A DNA stretch of 13,312 bases from Sulfuricaulis sp049587675. Its GTDB lineage: Bacteria; Pseudomonadota; Gammaproteobacteria; Acidiferrobacterales; Sulfurifustaceae. Positions within the stretch are counted from its first letter, which is position 1, and every line of letters begins with the position of its first letter. This document shows, in pieces, positions 1 through 5,832 of this stretch. The position numbers were made by a program, and so were the translations under genes. Under the pieces are notes generated by a model. It made no database searches and had not been told where the DNA came from. It saw nothing but the letters and a program-made list of their open reading frames with translations. The stretch lies in the NCBI RefSeq assembly GCF_049587675.1, contig NZ_JBAVEJ010000274.1, forward strand, positions 1 to 13,312, given 5' to 3'.

Positions 1-226
1 TCTGCCGGTAGATGGTTTCTAGGGAGAGGAAGACGCTGGAGAGCATGACAGGTGCGACCAGTGCAACGAGAAGTCCGCCAAGCAGGGGGATCAGTTCGAG
101 GATGCCGAGCACAACCGCCGCCGTCAACCCCATGCCACCGAGGAGCCAGGGGTTGCGCATGAACAACTGCCAACCGTTCAGCAACCAGCGTCGCCCGATG
201 CGCAGATGTTTCCAGAATCGTTCCAA
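1..226 (-). CDS. BPSS1780-type integral membrane protein (5' part only)
   Basis: Only the first 75 codons are in the window; the gene runs off the left edge. The visible protein begins MERFWKHLRIGRRWLLNGW, a basic, Trp-rich amphipathic start. It continues with an N-P-W-L-L-G-G stretch and a long hydrophobic segment containing ELIPLLGGLL. This arrangement (a short 'F-R-x-P' type lead followed by a helix with I-P-L-L-G) resembles the uncharacterised BPSS1780 family of inner-membrane proteins. I chose a TTG start at 226 because AGGGAG at 239-234 sits 7 bases upstream. The in-frame GTG at 232 would leave only one base of spacing. Function is unknown. Family assignment is from memory of the pattern, and only the N-terminal third or so can be judged. 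Confidence 0.6.
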   Translation of the reverse strand, partial: MERFWKHLRIGRRWLLNGWQLFMRNPWLLGGMGLTAAVVLGILELIPLLGGLLVALVAPVMLSSVFLSLETIYRQ

Positions 227-233
227 ACCCACT

Positions 234-239
234 CTCCCT
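234..239 (-). promoter_or_regulatory. Ribosome binding site deciding a TTG start
   Basis: AGGGAG on the minus strand lies 7 bases before TTG at 226 and only 1 base before GTG at 232. It therefore favours the TTG start for the membrane protein that runs off the left edge. Confidence 0.5.
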
Positions 240-474
240 GACGGACTCCCGCCGTCGCAGATGTACTAATAAAACTAGCATGGATTCTTATGTAGTGGTG
301 GAACGGTGGTTCCAGGCAAGGATACCGGGCCACGCTGGACGGCTTGGACACGCCGTTTATCAGCTATCGCGCGGAGGACGAGAAGGCGTCGACGTGCAAA
401 TCAGGGTGATACTTACAGTAGCGTTGCGAGATCGGGTTTGTATCCCCATCCCCGTTGCCCCGACGCCGATCTCG
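240..474. other. Intergenic stretch with two small dyads
   Basis: There is no convincing gene in this stretch of about 235 bases. It contains a 6-bp dyad TGGAAC-GGTG-GTTCCA at 299-314. It also contains a 9-bp inverted repeat, CGAGATCGG at 427-435 and CCGATCTCG at 466-474, which abuts the stop codon of the lysine-rich gene. A plus-strand frame reads like a short protein fragment at about 330-410 (LDGLDTPFISYRAEDEK). It has no start codon and is closed by stops on both sides, so at most it is a remnant. Confidence 0.4.
427..474 (-). terminator. Inverted repeat after the lysine-rich gene, possible 3' hairpin
   Basis: Perfect 9-bp arms (427-435 and 466-474) enclose 30 bases and begin directly after the TGA at 477-475. 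There is no T-run on the minus strand beyond the distal arm, so this is not a classical intrinsic terminator. It could be a 3'-end stabilising or Rho-associated hairpin. Confidence 0.3.
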
Positions 475-936
475 TCAGGACTTGGCCTTGTAGACGCGGT
501 CGTGCTCGCGCGCGTGTTCTTTCACGCGCAGTCCGAAGGACTGGCCGGGGCGGGCATCGCTCACGTGGACGTGATCGATTTCCATCGACTCGACCGGCTG
601 CGAGAAGTCGCTGGTGTGACCCTTGATGTGGATGACGTCACCCACGCGCAGGTTGCCGGTCTCGAGTTGCACGATCGCGACCGAGAGATGCGAGTAATAA
701 TGTGTGACGATGCCGATGCGCTCGGTGCCGGGCGGTATCGCCGGGGCGGCCGGTTTCGGCATCGCGACCGGCGCGCGGGCGGTGACCTGCTTTTTCCTGG
801 GAGCGGCCTTGGCCTTAACCGCGGATTTCTTTTTGGCCGCGACTTTCTTGCCGGCTGTTTTTTTGCGGATCGCTGCTTTAGGGGCGGTAGTTTTCTTTTT
901 CTTCGCTTTGGTCTTGGCTTTCTTCTTGGTTGCCAT
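475..936 (-). CDS. Histone-H1-like lysine-rich tail fused to an EF-Tu domain-2-like barrel
   Basis: The protein has 153 residues in two parts. Residues 1-50 contain 21 Lys and 2 Arg, with Ala, Thr and Pro in AAxKK/KKKT-type repeats like the DNA-binding tails of bacterial H1-like proteins (AlgP, Hc1). Residues 51-70 are an Ala/Pro linker. Residues 71-153 (ERIGIVTHYY, LRVGDVIHIKGHTSDF, VESMEIDHVHV, GLRVKEHAREHDRVYK) match the small stand-alone 'translation elongation factor-like' beta-barrel, also seen at the C-terminus of some U32 peptidases. I start at ATG 936 rather than further upstream because GGAGGTG lies 7 bases before it, and the MATKKK start is typical of lysine-rich proteins. The tail probably binds DNA or RNA without sequence specificity; the barrel's role is unknown. 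It is a separate transcription unit from its neighbours. Confidence 0.8.
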   Translation of the reverse strand: MATKKKAKTKAKKKKTTAPKAAIRKKTAGKKVAAKKKSAVKAKAAPRKKQVTARAPVAMPKPAAPAIPPGTERIGIVTHYYSHLSVAIVQLETGNLRVGDVIHIKGHTSDFSQPVESMEIDHVHVSDARPGQSFGLRVKEHAREHDRVYKAKS

Positions 937-1091
937 GGATAGCACCTCCACTGTGAAAACGTAAACCGTTCGGGAAAATGATGCCAGCTTTGTCAACGAG
1001 ATGCCAGACCCGTCGTCTCCGGAGGGTTGGAATTCCTGAGTGATGGTGCGCTGGTTGCCGCCGCGACCTGACGTTGGGATTACGGCCCAGA

Positions 1092-1553
1092 CTACTCGCT
1101 ACGGACCAGCAGCACCGGGCAGGGCGTCAACCGTATCACGCCTTCGGCCACGCTTCCGAGCAGCAGATGGTTCAGGCCGCGCCGGCCGTGCGTACCCATG
1201 ACCAGCAGTTCCGCGGACATCTCCTTGGCCTCGTCCACGATCACCTGCGCGACGTGATCGCTGGCGAGCTTGAGCTCGACCAGCCGCGTTTCGACATGGA
1301 GTCCCTCGCCCTTGGCCTCCTTCTGCGCCTGTTCGAGCAGTTCCTGTCCGTACTTTCGCGCCTGCGTATACAACTCCTTGATATAGGACGGCGGAGATCC
1401 GGATCCGGTCTGGGGAACGTTGCTGATCGTGTCGATGACGTGGAGTAACAGGATTTGAGCCGCGTGCTGATGCTTCCCGATCCTGATCGCTTCGCGCAAC
1501 GCGCGCGTGGATGTGTTGCTGCCGTCGATGGATACCATGATGCGTTTGTACAT
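1092..1553 (-). CDS. Universal stress protein (UspA family)
   Basis: The 153-residue cytosolic protein has the single-domain length usual for the family. It starts MYKRIMVSIDGS, the first beta strand with the Asp that contacts adenine nucleotides. It ends with the ATP-binding signature G-x2-G-x9-G-S (GTHGRRGLNHLLLGS) followed by the P-C-P-V-L-L-V-R strand. These residues place it in the ATP-binding class rather than the E. coli UspA class, which lacks the motif. AAAGGAG lies 8 bases before the ATG. Such proteins help cells survive starvation, oxidative or respiratory stress; the specific trigger cannot be told from sequence. The gene is monocistronic, with 155 bases to the lysine-rich gene downstream and a long leader upstream. 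Confidence 0.93.
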   Translation of the reverse strand: MYKRIMVSIDGSNTSTRALREAIRIGKHQHAAQILLLHVIDTISNVPQTGSGSPPSYIKELYTQARKYGQELLEQAQKEAKGEGLHVETRLVELKLASDHVAQVIVDEAKEMSAELLVMGTHGRRGLNHLLLGSVAEGVIRLTPCPVLLVRSE

Positions 1554-1591
1554 GGTGCTGTTCTCCTTTACAGGGTCTGCGCGTCTCTCCC

Positions 1592-1607
1592 CAGGGCCGC
1601 GGCCCTG
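1592..1607. repeat. 16-bp perfect GC palindrome in the usp leader
   Basis: CAGGGCCGCGGCCCTG is its own reverse complement and lies about 40 bases upstream of the universal stress protein start. Nothing on the plus strand needs a terminator here, so it is more likely an operator or a leader hairpin of the stress gene. Confidence 0.5.
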
Positions 1608-1612
1608 CGTTT

Positions 1613-1642
1613 ATGTTAGTTCTTGCGGACCCGCATAGCCAA
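1613..1642 (-). promoter_or_regulatory. Possible sigma-70-like promoter of the universal stress gene
   Basis: On the minus strand, TTGGCT (1642-1637) is separated by 18 bases from TAACAT (1618-1613). A second weak pair, TTGTCA (1659-1654) and TATGCG (1637-1632), has a 16-base spacer. Both match consensus only partly. If the first is used, the transcript would start just upstream of the palindrome at 1592-1607, placing that palindrome at the 5' end of the mRNA. Confidence 0.25.
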
Positions 1643-1659
1643 CGCGTTTCACCTGACAA

Positions 1660-1861
1660 AACCTTAGCGGCGGAAGCCAATCCTTGAGCGGTTTTTCTCT
1701 TGCGCCCTTGGTTGGCCCCACTTACTGCACGATTACAATCTCCTCTCCGGGCGCGTCTTGAGCCTGCTGCTCATCTGGGTGGCGGCCGCGCCGTATGTTT
1801 TCTGCCGGCTCCGGAATCAGGGGGCAGCCCCGTTGCCCCGCGGATTAAAGCGCGCTGATCT
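1660..1861. other. Intergenic region between the usp leader and the 57-residue gene
   Basis: No supported gene is present. The plus strand carries a fair promoter-like pair, TTGGCC (1712-1717) and TACAAT (1734-1739), with a 16-base spacer. Downstream is a reading frame opening with TTG at 1758 that encodes a hydrophobic stretch (SLLLIWVAAAPYVF) and then runs antisense through the 57-residue gene. It has no Shine-Dalgarno. It may be a gene remnant or chance. Confidence 0.35.
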
Positions 1862-2035
1862 CTACGAGACAACCTTGATACCGAATTCTTTATATATTTC
1901 GACGTTCGCTATTTCGTCGCAATCTTCTGCTGCGATTTCGGCTTCTTCAACGCTGGGGAAAATCCAAATCACGTGGCCACGTTCCGTCATCAGGGTTGCA
2001 GTATTGTCAGGCCATTCCTTGATATAGAAGCTCAT
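1862..2035 (-). CDS. Small acidic protein of 57 residues, function unknown
   Basis: This complete short gene reads MSFYIKEWPDNTATLMTERG, then HVIWIFPSVEEAEIAAEDCD, then EIANVEIYKEFGIKVVS. It has GGAG 7 bases before the ATG and a TAG stop. The composition looks natural: acidic and rich in aromatic residues, with a beta-strand, an EEAEIAAEDC helix and a final strand. This suggests a small folded cytosolic protein. The Y-I-K-E-W-P-D-x-T-A-T-L-M-T-E opening resembles short uncharacterised proteins I associate with sulfur- and iron-oxidising proteobacteria, but I cannot name a family. No signal peptide or membrane segment is present. It stands alone, about 170 bases downstream of the anti-sigma gene on the same strand. 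Confidence 0.7.
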   Translation of the reverse strand: MSFYIKEWPDNTATLMTERGHVIWIFPSVEEAEIAAEDCDEIANVEIYKEFGIKVVS

Positions 2036-2203
2036 GACGCATCTCCGCTGTTTGGGACGATGCAGGTTTACACCCCCACATTGAATGCTTCATGACGTTT
2101 TGATGATGATTCGATGTCGAATGTTGAGGTCTTGTGAGATAAACCGCCGTCAAGTGATTGAGCTGGCAGAGGGATGATAGCACTCGATTCTAGTTAACTC
2201 CCG

Positions 2204-2971
2204 CTAGAAAGACAGCGTTGCATACGCCGCGTGGCCGAGACGCAGCAACGTGGCGCGGTCGGCTTCGCCGGCGAGCGCGAAGCCACGGCCGTGATCCACC
2301 CAGTAGAGTACATTCACGCCTTCGCCGGCTTCGTAGCGGAACGCGGTCTCCTGTGTGCCGTCGGTCTGTATCGTTACGTACAGCGTCAGGCGCGTGCCGC
2401 GCGCCTCCTGGTACATGAACTGCGCGGCCGGACCCTTGTCACCCGGCAACAGCCGTCCCCCCACCAGTTGATATCCGAAACGGTTCAGGTCCGGCACACG
2501 CAGCTCGGTGCCCAGCCGCTTCGACAGCCAGTGGACTAGATGCTGTTCCTGGTCGGCTTTCACTTCAACCGGGTGTTGCACTTCCGAGGCATAGACGACA
2601 TGGGCCACAGCGGCGCGCTGGGCAAGCGCGATCGCTTCAATGGGCGTCGCAGGCTCCAGCTTGCCGTGTACCGCCCAGCCCAGCACGCCGCCGACGGCGA
2701 GCCAGCCGATCGCCGCAGCCATGGGCATCCAACGGGCGCGGGCGGGCGGGGTGAGAGTCTGCGTCAGCCGCGCGGGCAAGGGTTCATCGAGCACGGGATC
2801 GAAGAGAGCATGCAGCGCCTGATTCTGTCCACGCCACGCTTGCACCCGCGCCGACAGCGTCGCGTCGGTGGCCAGCCGCGCCTCGATTTCCGCGCTGTCC
2901 GCGGCGTTGAGCCGCCCATCGACATAGGCGTGCAGGATATCGTCGCTGATCGGTGGGGGCTGGTGGCTCAT
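2204..2971 (-). CDS. Membrane anti-sigma factor partner of the adjacent ECF sigma
   Basis: The 255-residue protein should hold the sigma factor at the inner membrane. Residues 1-70 are a cytosolic helical anti-sigma domain (ISDDILHAYVDGRLNAADSAEIEARL, then an RVQAWRGQNQAL helix). The single membrane segment is about 81-101 (WMPMAAAIGWLAVGGVLGW). The remaining 150 residues form a periplasmic sensor domain with no motif I recognise; it includes VGGRLLPGDKGPAAQFMYQ and ends in a VNVLYWVDHGRGFALAGE stretch. The start overlaps the sigma stop as ATGA, giving strict translational coupling. The zinc-binding H-x3-C-x2-C motif of many anti-sigma factors is absent, so redox sensing through zinc is unlikely. 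The inducing signal is unknown. Confidence 0.85.
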   Translation of the reverse strand: MSHQPPPISDDILHAYVDGRLNAADSAEIEARLATDATLSARVQAWRGQNQALHALFDPVLDEPLPARLTQTLTPPARARWMPMAAAIGWLAVGGVLGWAVHGKLEPATPIEAIALAQRAAVAHVVYASEVQHPVEVKADQEQHLVHWLSKRLGTELRVPDLNRFGYQLVGGRLLPGDKGPAAQFMYQEARGTRLTLYVTIQTDGTQETAFRYEAGEGVNVLYWVDHGRGFALAGEADRATLLRLGHAAYATLSF

Positions 2972-3465
2972 TTCACTCTCCGTAGGGTCGGACTGGTTTC
3001 GCCGGACATCAAGGCCCGCAATCGTTCGCGGGCGCGCGTGAGTCGCGACATGACAGTGCCGATCGGCACATCGAGGACGCGCGCGGTTTCCTCGTATGAC
3101 AATTGTTCGAGTCCGACCAGCAGGATCACCTCGCGATGTTCCGGGGCGAGGTGTTGCAGGGCGTTCGAGATATCGCGCGCGGTCGCGGCTTCATCGAGCG
3201 GCGTGTGTGCCGGCTCGCTGCCCTCGTCATCGGGTTGGGTGCGCGCGGCCGTCGTGGCGGCACGAATCTGGTTCACGTGGACATTGTGCATGATGGTAAA
3301 CAGCCAGGCACGCAGGTCGGTGCTGCGGCGGAACAGGCTGAATTTACGCAATGCGCGCTCGAGCGTGTCCTGCACGAGGTCATCGGCGCGCATGCGATCA
3401 CGCATCAACGCCATCGCATAACGGCGCAGGCGCGGCAGATGTTCCTCGAAAGGATGACGGCCCAT
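2968..3465 (-). CDS. ECF (group 4) RNA polymerase sigma factor
   Basis: The protein has 165 residues, the usual ECF length. Sigma-2 spans about 8-70, with DRMRADDLVQDTLERALRKF for core binding and promoter melting and DLRAWLFTIMHNVHVNQIR for the -10 element. Sigma-4 spans about 100-152 (LAPEHREVILL, LSYEETARVLDVPIGTVMSRL with the helix-turn-helix, then RARERLR). I chose ATG at 3465. A longer in-frame version would overlap the upstream gene and add a 32-residue extension unlike ECF factors. Its own Shine-Dalgarno is poor (GGAAC), so translation is probably weak. It is the middle gene of an operon, 52 bases after the NTF2-like gene and overlapping the anti-sigma gene. It probably recognises the promoter at 3991-4019. 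Confidence 0.93.
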   Translation of the reverse strand: MGRHPFEEHLPRLRRYAMALMRDRMRADDLVQDTLERALRKFSLFRRSTDLRAWLFTIMHNVHVNQIRAATTAARTQPDDEGSEPAHTPLDEAATARDISNALQHLAPEHREVILLVGLEQLSYEETARVLDVPIGTVMSRLTRARERLRALMSGETSPTLRRVK

Positions 3466-3481
3466 CGCATTCGTTCCATGT

Positions 3482-3503
3482 CCCGGGGCGGCGACGCCCC
3501 GGG
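3482..3503 (-). promoter_or_regulatory. Strong GC hairpin between the NTF2-like and sigma genes
   Basis: A perfect 9-bp GC-only stem (CCCGGGGCG / CGCCCCGGG) with a 4-base loop lies 14 bases after the NTF2-like stop and 16 bases before the sigma start. There is no T-run after it, so full termination is unlikely. A stem this stable between cistrons typically protects the upstream mRNA from 3' exonucleases and lowers downstream expression. That would give much periplasmic protein and little sigma factor. Confidence 0.7.
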
Positions 3504-3517
3504 CTGTTGTCAGGAAA

Positions 3518-3943
3518 TCAATAGCTGCTGCCGAGCTTCGGATCGATCTGCCAGACTTCATTCACGACCTTGCCGCCGCGATAGGTCAGCACGTAACGCA
3601 CCTTGATTGTATTCTTCCCGGTGAAGGTCACGTTAGCGGTGACCGTGACGCCGCTGGGATTACCGCTCTCGGCAAGCTTGTCGACCGCGACGGTCAGCGG
3701 ACTGTTGGCTTTGGCGAACTTGGTCCACACGCCGCGAATTGCCTCGCCGCCCTTGTAGGCGCCATCGAGCGGGCCGCCGACCCACTGGAACACGGCATCA
3801 TCGCCGTAGGCGGCCATGATCTTGTCGACTTCGCCGCCGCCAATGGCCTGGAAATGGGCCTTGGCATCATCCGCCGGTCCGGCCAATGCGGTGAGGGAAA
3901 CAAGGGTAAACGCGGTCGCCGCCGCAAGCTTCAGAATACGCAT
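3518..3943 (-). CDS. Periplasmic NTF2/SnoaL-like small protein
   Basis: The 141-residue protein carries a Sec signal peptide (MRILKLAAATAFTLVSLTALA, residues 1-21, predicted cut before GPAD). The mature part reads as an NTF2-like cone fold: a first helix (DDAKAHFQAIGGGEVDKIMA), then AAYGDDAVFQWVGG and GAYKGGEAIRGVW, then a beta sheet (VTVTANVTFTGKN, VRYVLTYRGGKVVNEVWQID). Members of this superfamily bind or turn over small ligands; no catalytic set can be assigned here. AGGAG stands 6 bases before the ATG. It is the first gene after the ECF-type promoter, so it is probably the most strongly induced target of the sigma factor encoded next. It could be a ligand-binding stress protein or part of the sensing circuit. 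Confidence 0.85.
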   Translation of the reverse strand: MRILKLAAATAFTLVSLTALAGPADDAKAHFQAIGGGEVDKIMAAYGDDAVFQWVGGPLDGAYKGGEAIRGVWTKFAKANSPLTVAVDKLAESGNPSGVTVTANVTFTGKNTIKVRYVLTYRGGKVVNEVWQIDPKLGSSY

Positions 3944-3965
3944 GATTTTCTCCTGGGTTGGGGCA

Positions 3966-3980
3966 ATCCCGATGCGGGAT
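3966..3980 (-). promoter_or_regulatory. Small leader hairpin of the sigma operon
   Basis: ATCCCG-CAT-CGGGAT (6-bp perfect stem, 3-base loop) lies between the ECF-type promoter and the ribosome binding site of the NTF2-like gene, just inside the predicted transcript. It may stabilise the 5' end of the mRNA. Confidence 0.4.
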
Positions 3981-3990
3981 GCTCGTACTG

Positions 3991-4019
3991 GTTAACACGG
4001 CCAGGGACGGATTTATTCC
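3991..4019 (-). promoter_or_regulatory. ECF-type promoter of the NTF2-like/sigma/anti-sigma operon
   Basis: On the minus strand, GGAATAAA (4019-4012) is a GGAA-type ECF -35 element. It is followed by GTGTTAAC (3998-3991), with 15 bases between GGAATA and GTGTTA. This spacing and the GTT-bearing -10 fit ECF promoters. Upstream lies a run of A/T (4021-4046, minus strand A9 then TAAATAATTTT), which could act as an UP element. The predicted start gives a leader of about 40 bases with a good Shine-Dalgarno. I see no second copy of the same pair in the window. Confidence 0.6.
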
Positions 4020-4046
4020 GCGCAGAAAATTATTTATTTTTTTTTG

Positions 4047-4176
4047 CAGCGAGTCAGAGACACCCAGCGGAAAGCTAAATCACTCTGAGGTAACCCCAAT
4101 ACCATGGACATATGATTACGCAACACCCACCCGCGCTTCATAGCACGCTAGGCTCCCAACGCGACCCAGTTCAATA
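4047..4176. other. Intergenic stretch after the SIMPL gene
   Basis: About 130 bases lie between the stop of the SIMPL gene and the A/T tract upstream of the sigma operon promoter. I see no gene and no clear terminator hairpin. Confidence 0.4.
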
Positions 4177-4872
4177 CTATTGCAGCTCGATCACCCCGCC
4201 TACGCTCACCGTCACAGTGCTGGTGCCGGCCTCCAGTGCGGGCGGCGCGACGGAGGCCGCTTCCATGGCGGTGGTACGCATCATGATCGGTACCGGCTGC
4301 CCGCCGCCTGTGTTGATGGAGACATCCACGATCCGGTAGCCCTTGGAAGTTAGTTGCTTACGCACCAGTTCGGCGCGCTGCTTGAAGGTGTCGAGGGTCT
4401 GCGCAATCAGCTCATCCTCGACTGCCGCACGCCGCGCGGGGGAGACCGAGAAATTGAGGGACGTGACCTGCAAGCGTTCCTGCAATTGCCCGATCAGGCT
4501 GCCCAGTTCCGCGAAGTCTGAACCTTCCAGCAGCAGTTCCTGCGTGGCGCGCCAGCGCTGAATTTTTTCCTTGTTGTATACCGGATAGGTGCGGTAACTG
4601 CCGCTGCGTGCCTCGACCTTGGCCCGCGCCTTCGCGGTCTTGAGTGCCGCGCCCATGCTGCGATTGATATGATCGGCGAGACGCGCGGCGTTGTCGTCTT
4701 CGGCGGTGAGACTGAGCACGGCCTGCATGCGGTCGTTCTCGACCGGGCGGCTGCGTTCGACCTGAAAGTGAATCTGGTTATAGCGTGTTGCTCCGTCGGC
4801 GGCCGTGGCCTGGTTGGCGGCGGCGAGGCCGAGTATGAGTGAAATAATCAGCAGGCGCGCAAACAATGGCAT
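4177..4872 (-). CDS. Periplasmic SIMPL-domain (DUF541) protein
   Basis: The 231-residue protein has a signal peptide (MPLFARLLIISLILGLAAANQATA, cleavage near residue 24). The mature part matches the SIMPL/DUF541 family (E. coli YggE-like). It has an early strand YNQIHFQVERS, a long helix AARLADHINRSMGAALKTAKA, and YRTYPVYNKEKIQRWRATQELLLEGSD, the family's 'Y.V....x.W.A.' core. Then come a FAELGSLIGQLQ helix, VTSLNFSVS, and a closing helix-strand with G-Y-R-I-V-D-V-S-I-N. The family is linked to protection against oxidative stress and to the outer membrane-periplasm space, but its biochemistry is unresolved. AGGAG is 6 bases before the ATG. It stands alone and is divergent from the DUF2238 gene. 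Confidence 0.88.
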   Translation of the reverse strand: MPLFARLLIISLILGLAAANQATAADGATRYNQIHFQVERSRPVENDRMQAVLSLTAEDDNAARLADHINRSMGAALKTAKARAKVEARSGSYRTYPVYNKEKIQRWRATQELLLEGSDFAELGSLIGQLQERLQVTSLNFSVSPARRAAVEDELIAQTLDTFKQRAELVRKQLTSKGYRIVDVSINTGGGQPVPIMMRTTAMEAASVAPPALEAGTSTVTVSVGGVIELQ

Positions 4873-4902
4873 GGGAGACTCCTGGAGCGATGAAAGCGTC
4901 CG

Positions 4903-4911
4903 ATTGTAACA
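4903..4911 (-). promoter_or_regulatory. Extended -10 promoter of the SIMPL gene
   Basis: Minus-strand TGT-TACAAT (an extended -10 with TG one base before TACAAT) lies about 30 bases upstream of the start codon. No good -35 is visible at 16-18 bases, which is acceptable for an extended -10 promoter. Confidence 0.4.
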
Positions 4912-5004
4912 TCGTGTCCGTCCGCGCCCAGCGGATAAAGCGAGCGGACAAATGGACTCAAACCTGATTTATCCCGATAACTGTCACCTGTTACCATCTT
5001 TTCA

Positions 5005-5736
5005 ATGTTCACCCGCGTTTCTCATCACCGGTATCTCCTGATACTCGGCCTCGTGTTCGCGTTCGAGTGGGCGCTGCTGGCCATCCATCCCTACGATCGT
5101 GCCGACTGGGCGCTGGAAAATGCGCTGGTCGCCGTGTTTGTGCTGGTTCTGGCAGCGACGCATCGCGTGTTTCCGCTGTCGCGCCTCTCCTATACGCTGA
5201 TTTTTGTCTTTCTTCTGCTGCATGAAATAGGCGCGCACTACACTTATGCCAAGGTACCGTACGACGAAGGCTTCAACTTGCTCTTCGGCTTCAGCCTGAA
5301 TGAGGCGCTGGGTTTTGAACGCAACCACTTCGACCGCGCGCTTCATTTTGTTTACGGATTGCTGCTGGCGTACCCGGTCCGTGAGGTATTTATCCGCATC
5401 GCCACGGTGCGCGGCTTCTGGGGTTATTTCCTGCCACTGGACATCACCATGTCCACCTCCATGCTGTTCGAGCTGTTCGAGTGGGGCGCGGCAGAATTTT
5501 TCGGCGGCAATCTCGGCGTGGCTTACCTCGGGACACAAGGCGATATCTGGGACGCCCAGAAGGACATGGCGCTCGCGAGCCTTGGAGCGTTGATCGCCAT
5601 GCTGGTGACCGCGGCGATCAATCTCAGCCTGCAGCGGGACTTCGCGGCCGAGTGGAGCGAAAGCCTGCGCGTGAAGATTTTCCGGCCGCTGGGCGAAAAC
5701 GAGGTCAAGCGCAAGCTGCGTAAACGCCGGAGCTGA
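5005..5736 (+). CDS. YjdF/DUF2238-family integral membrane protein
   Basis: The protein has 243 residues and about five to six membrane helices (roughly 10-27, 38-53, 62-75, 112-127, 137-158, 189-207). It carries the family's conserved polar motifs: HEIGAHYTYAKVP (73-85), RNHFDRALHF (106-115), LFELFEW (154-160) and GTQGDIWDAQKDM (176-188). Clustered His, Asp and Glu residues next to membrane helices suggest a metal-dependent or transport activity, but the family has no established function. The C-terminus is strongly basic (KRKLRKRRS) and should be cytosolic. The ATG has no evident Shine-Dalgarno (TACCATCTTTTCA before it), so expression may be low or the mRNA leaderless. It is followed by the OmpA-like lipoprotein gene after 96 bases. 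Confidence 0.9.
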   Translation: MFTRVSHHRYLLILGLVFAFEWALLAIHPYDRADWALENALVAVFVLVLAATHRVFPLSRLSYTLIFVFLLLHEIGAHYTYAKVPYDEGFNLLFGFSLNEALGFERNHFDRALHFVYGLLLAYPVREVFIRIATVRGFWGYFLPLDITMSTSMLFELFEWGAAEFFGGNLGVAYLGTQGDIWDAQKDMALASLGALIAMLVTAAINLSLQRDFAAEWSESLRVKIFRPLGENEVKRKLRKRRS

Positions 5737-5832
5737 TGCATTTCCTGCTGGACCGACGCGGCGCGGAGTCAAGCGCTGGAACGGCGATTGTAATAAAATG
5801 CTTGTTTCAACGTTCTCCGGAGATTTCTGTCC

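Noticed and set aside
280..942. Long plus-strand frame opposite the lysine-rich gene
   Set aside because: It is the antisense of the Lys/Ala repeats, giving Phe/Leu/Gly runs. The minus strand has the recognisable protein and ribosome binding site.
991..996. Perfect TTGACA (minus strand) upstream of the lysine-rich gene
   Set aside because: No acceptable -10 element lies 15-19 bases downstream (CCGAAC at 17), so a sigma-70 promoter is not supported.
1758..2027. Plus-strand frame of 89 residues with a hydrophobic start
   Set aside because: It opens with TTG, has no Shine-Dalgarno, and its second half is Ser/Ile-rich antisense of the better supported 57-residue gene. The promoter-like pair upstream is kept only as a note.
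2540..3421. Plus-strand 293-residue frame opposite the sigma/anti-sigma genes
   Set aside because: It is an Arg/Ser-rich shadow frame in high-GC DNA. Both genes on the minus strand have clear family motifs.
3482..3503. Intrinsic terminator between the NTF2-like and sigma genes
   Set aside because: The stem is strong but no T-run follows on the minus strand, so it is listed as an intercistronic hairpin instead.
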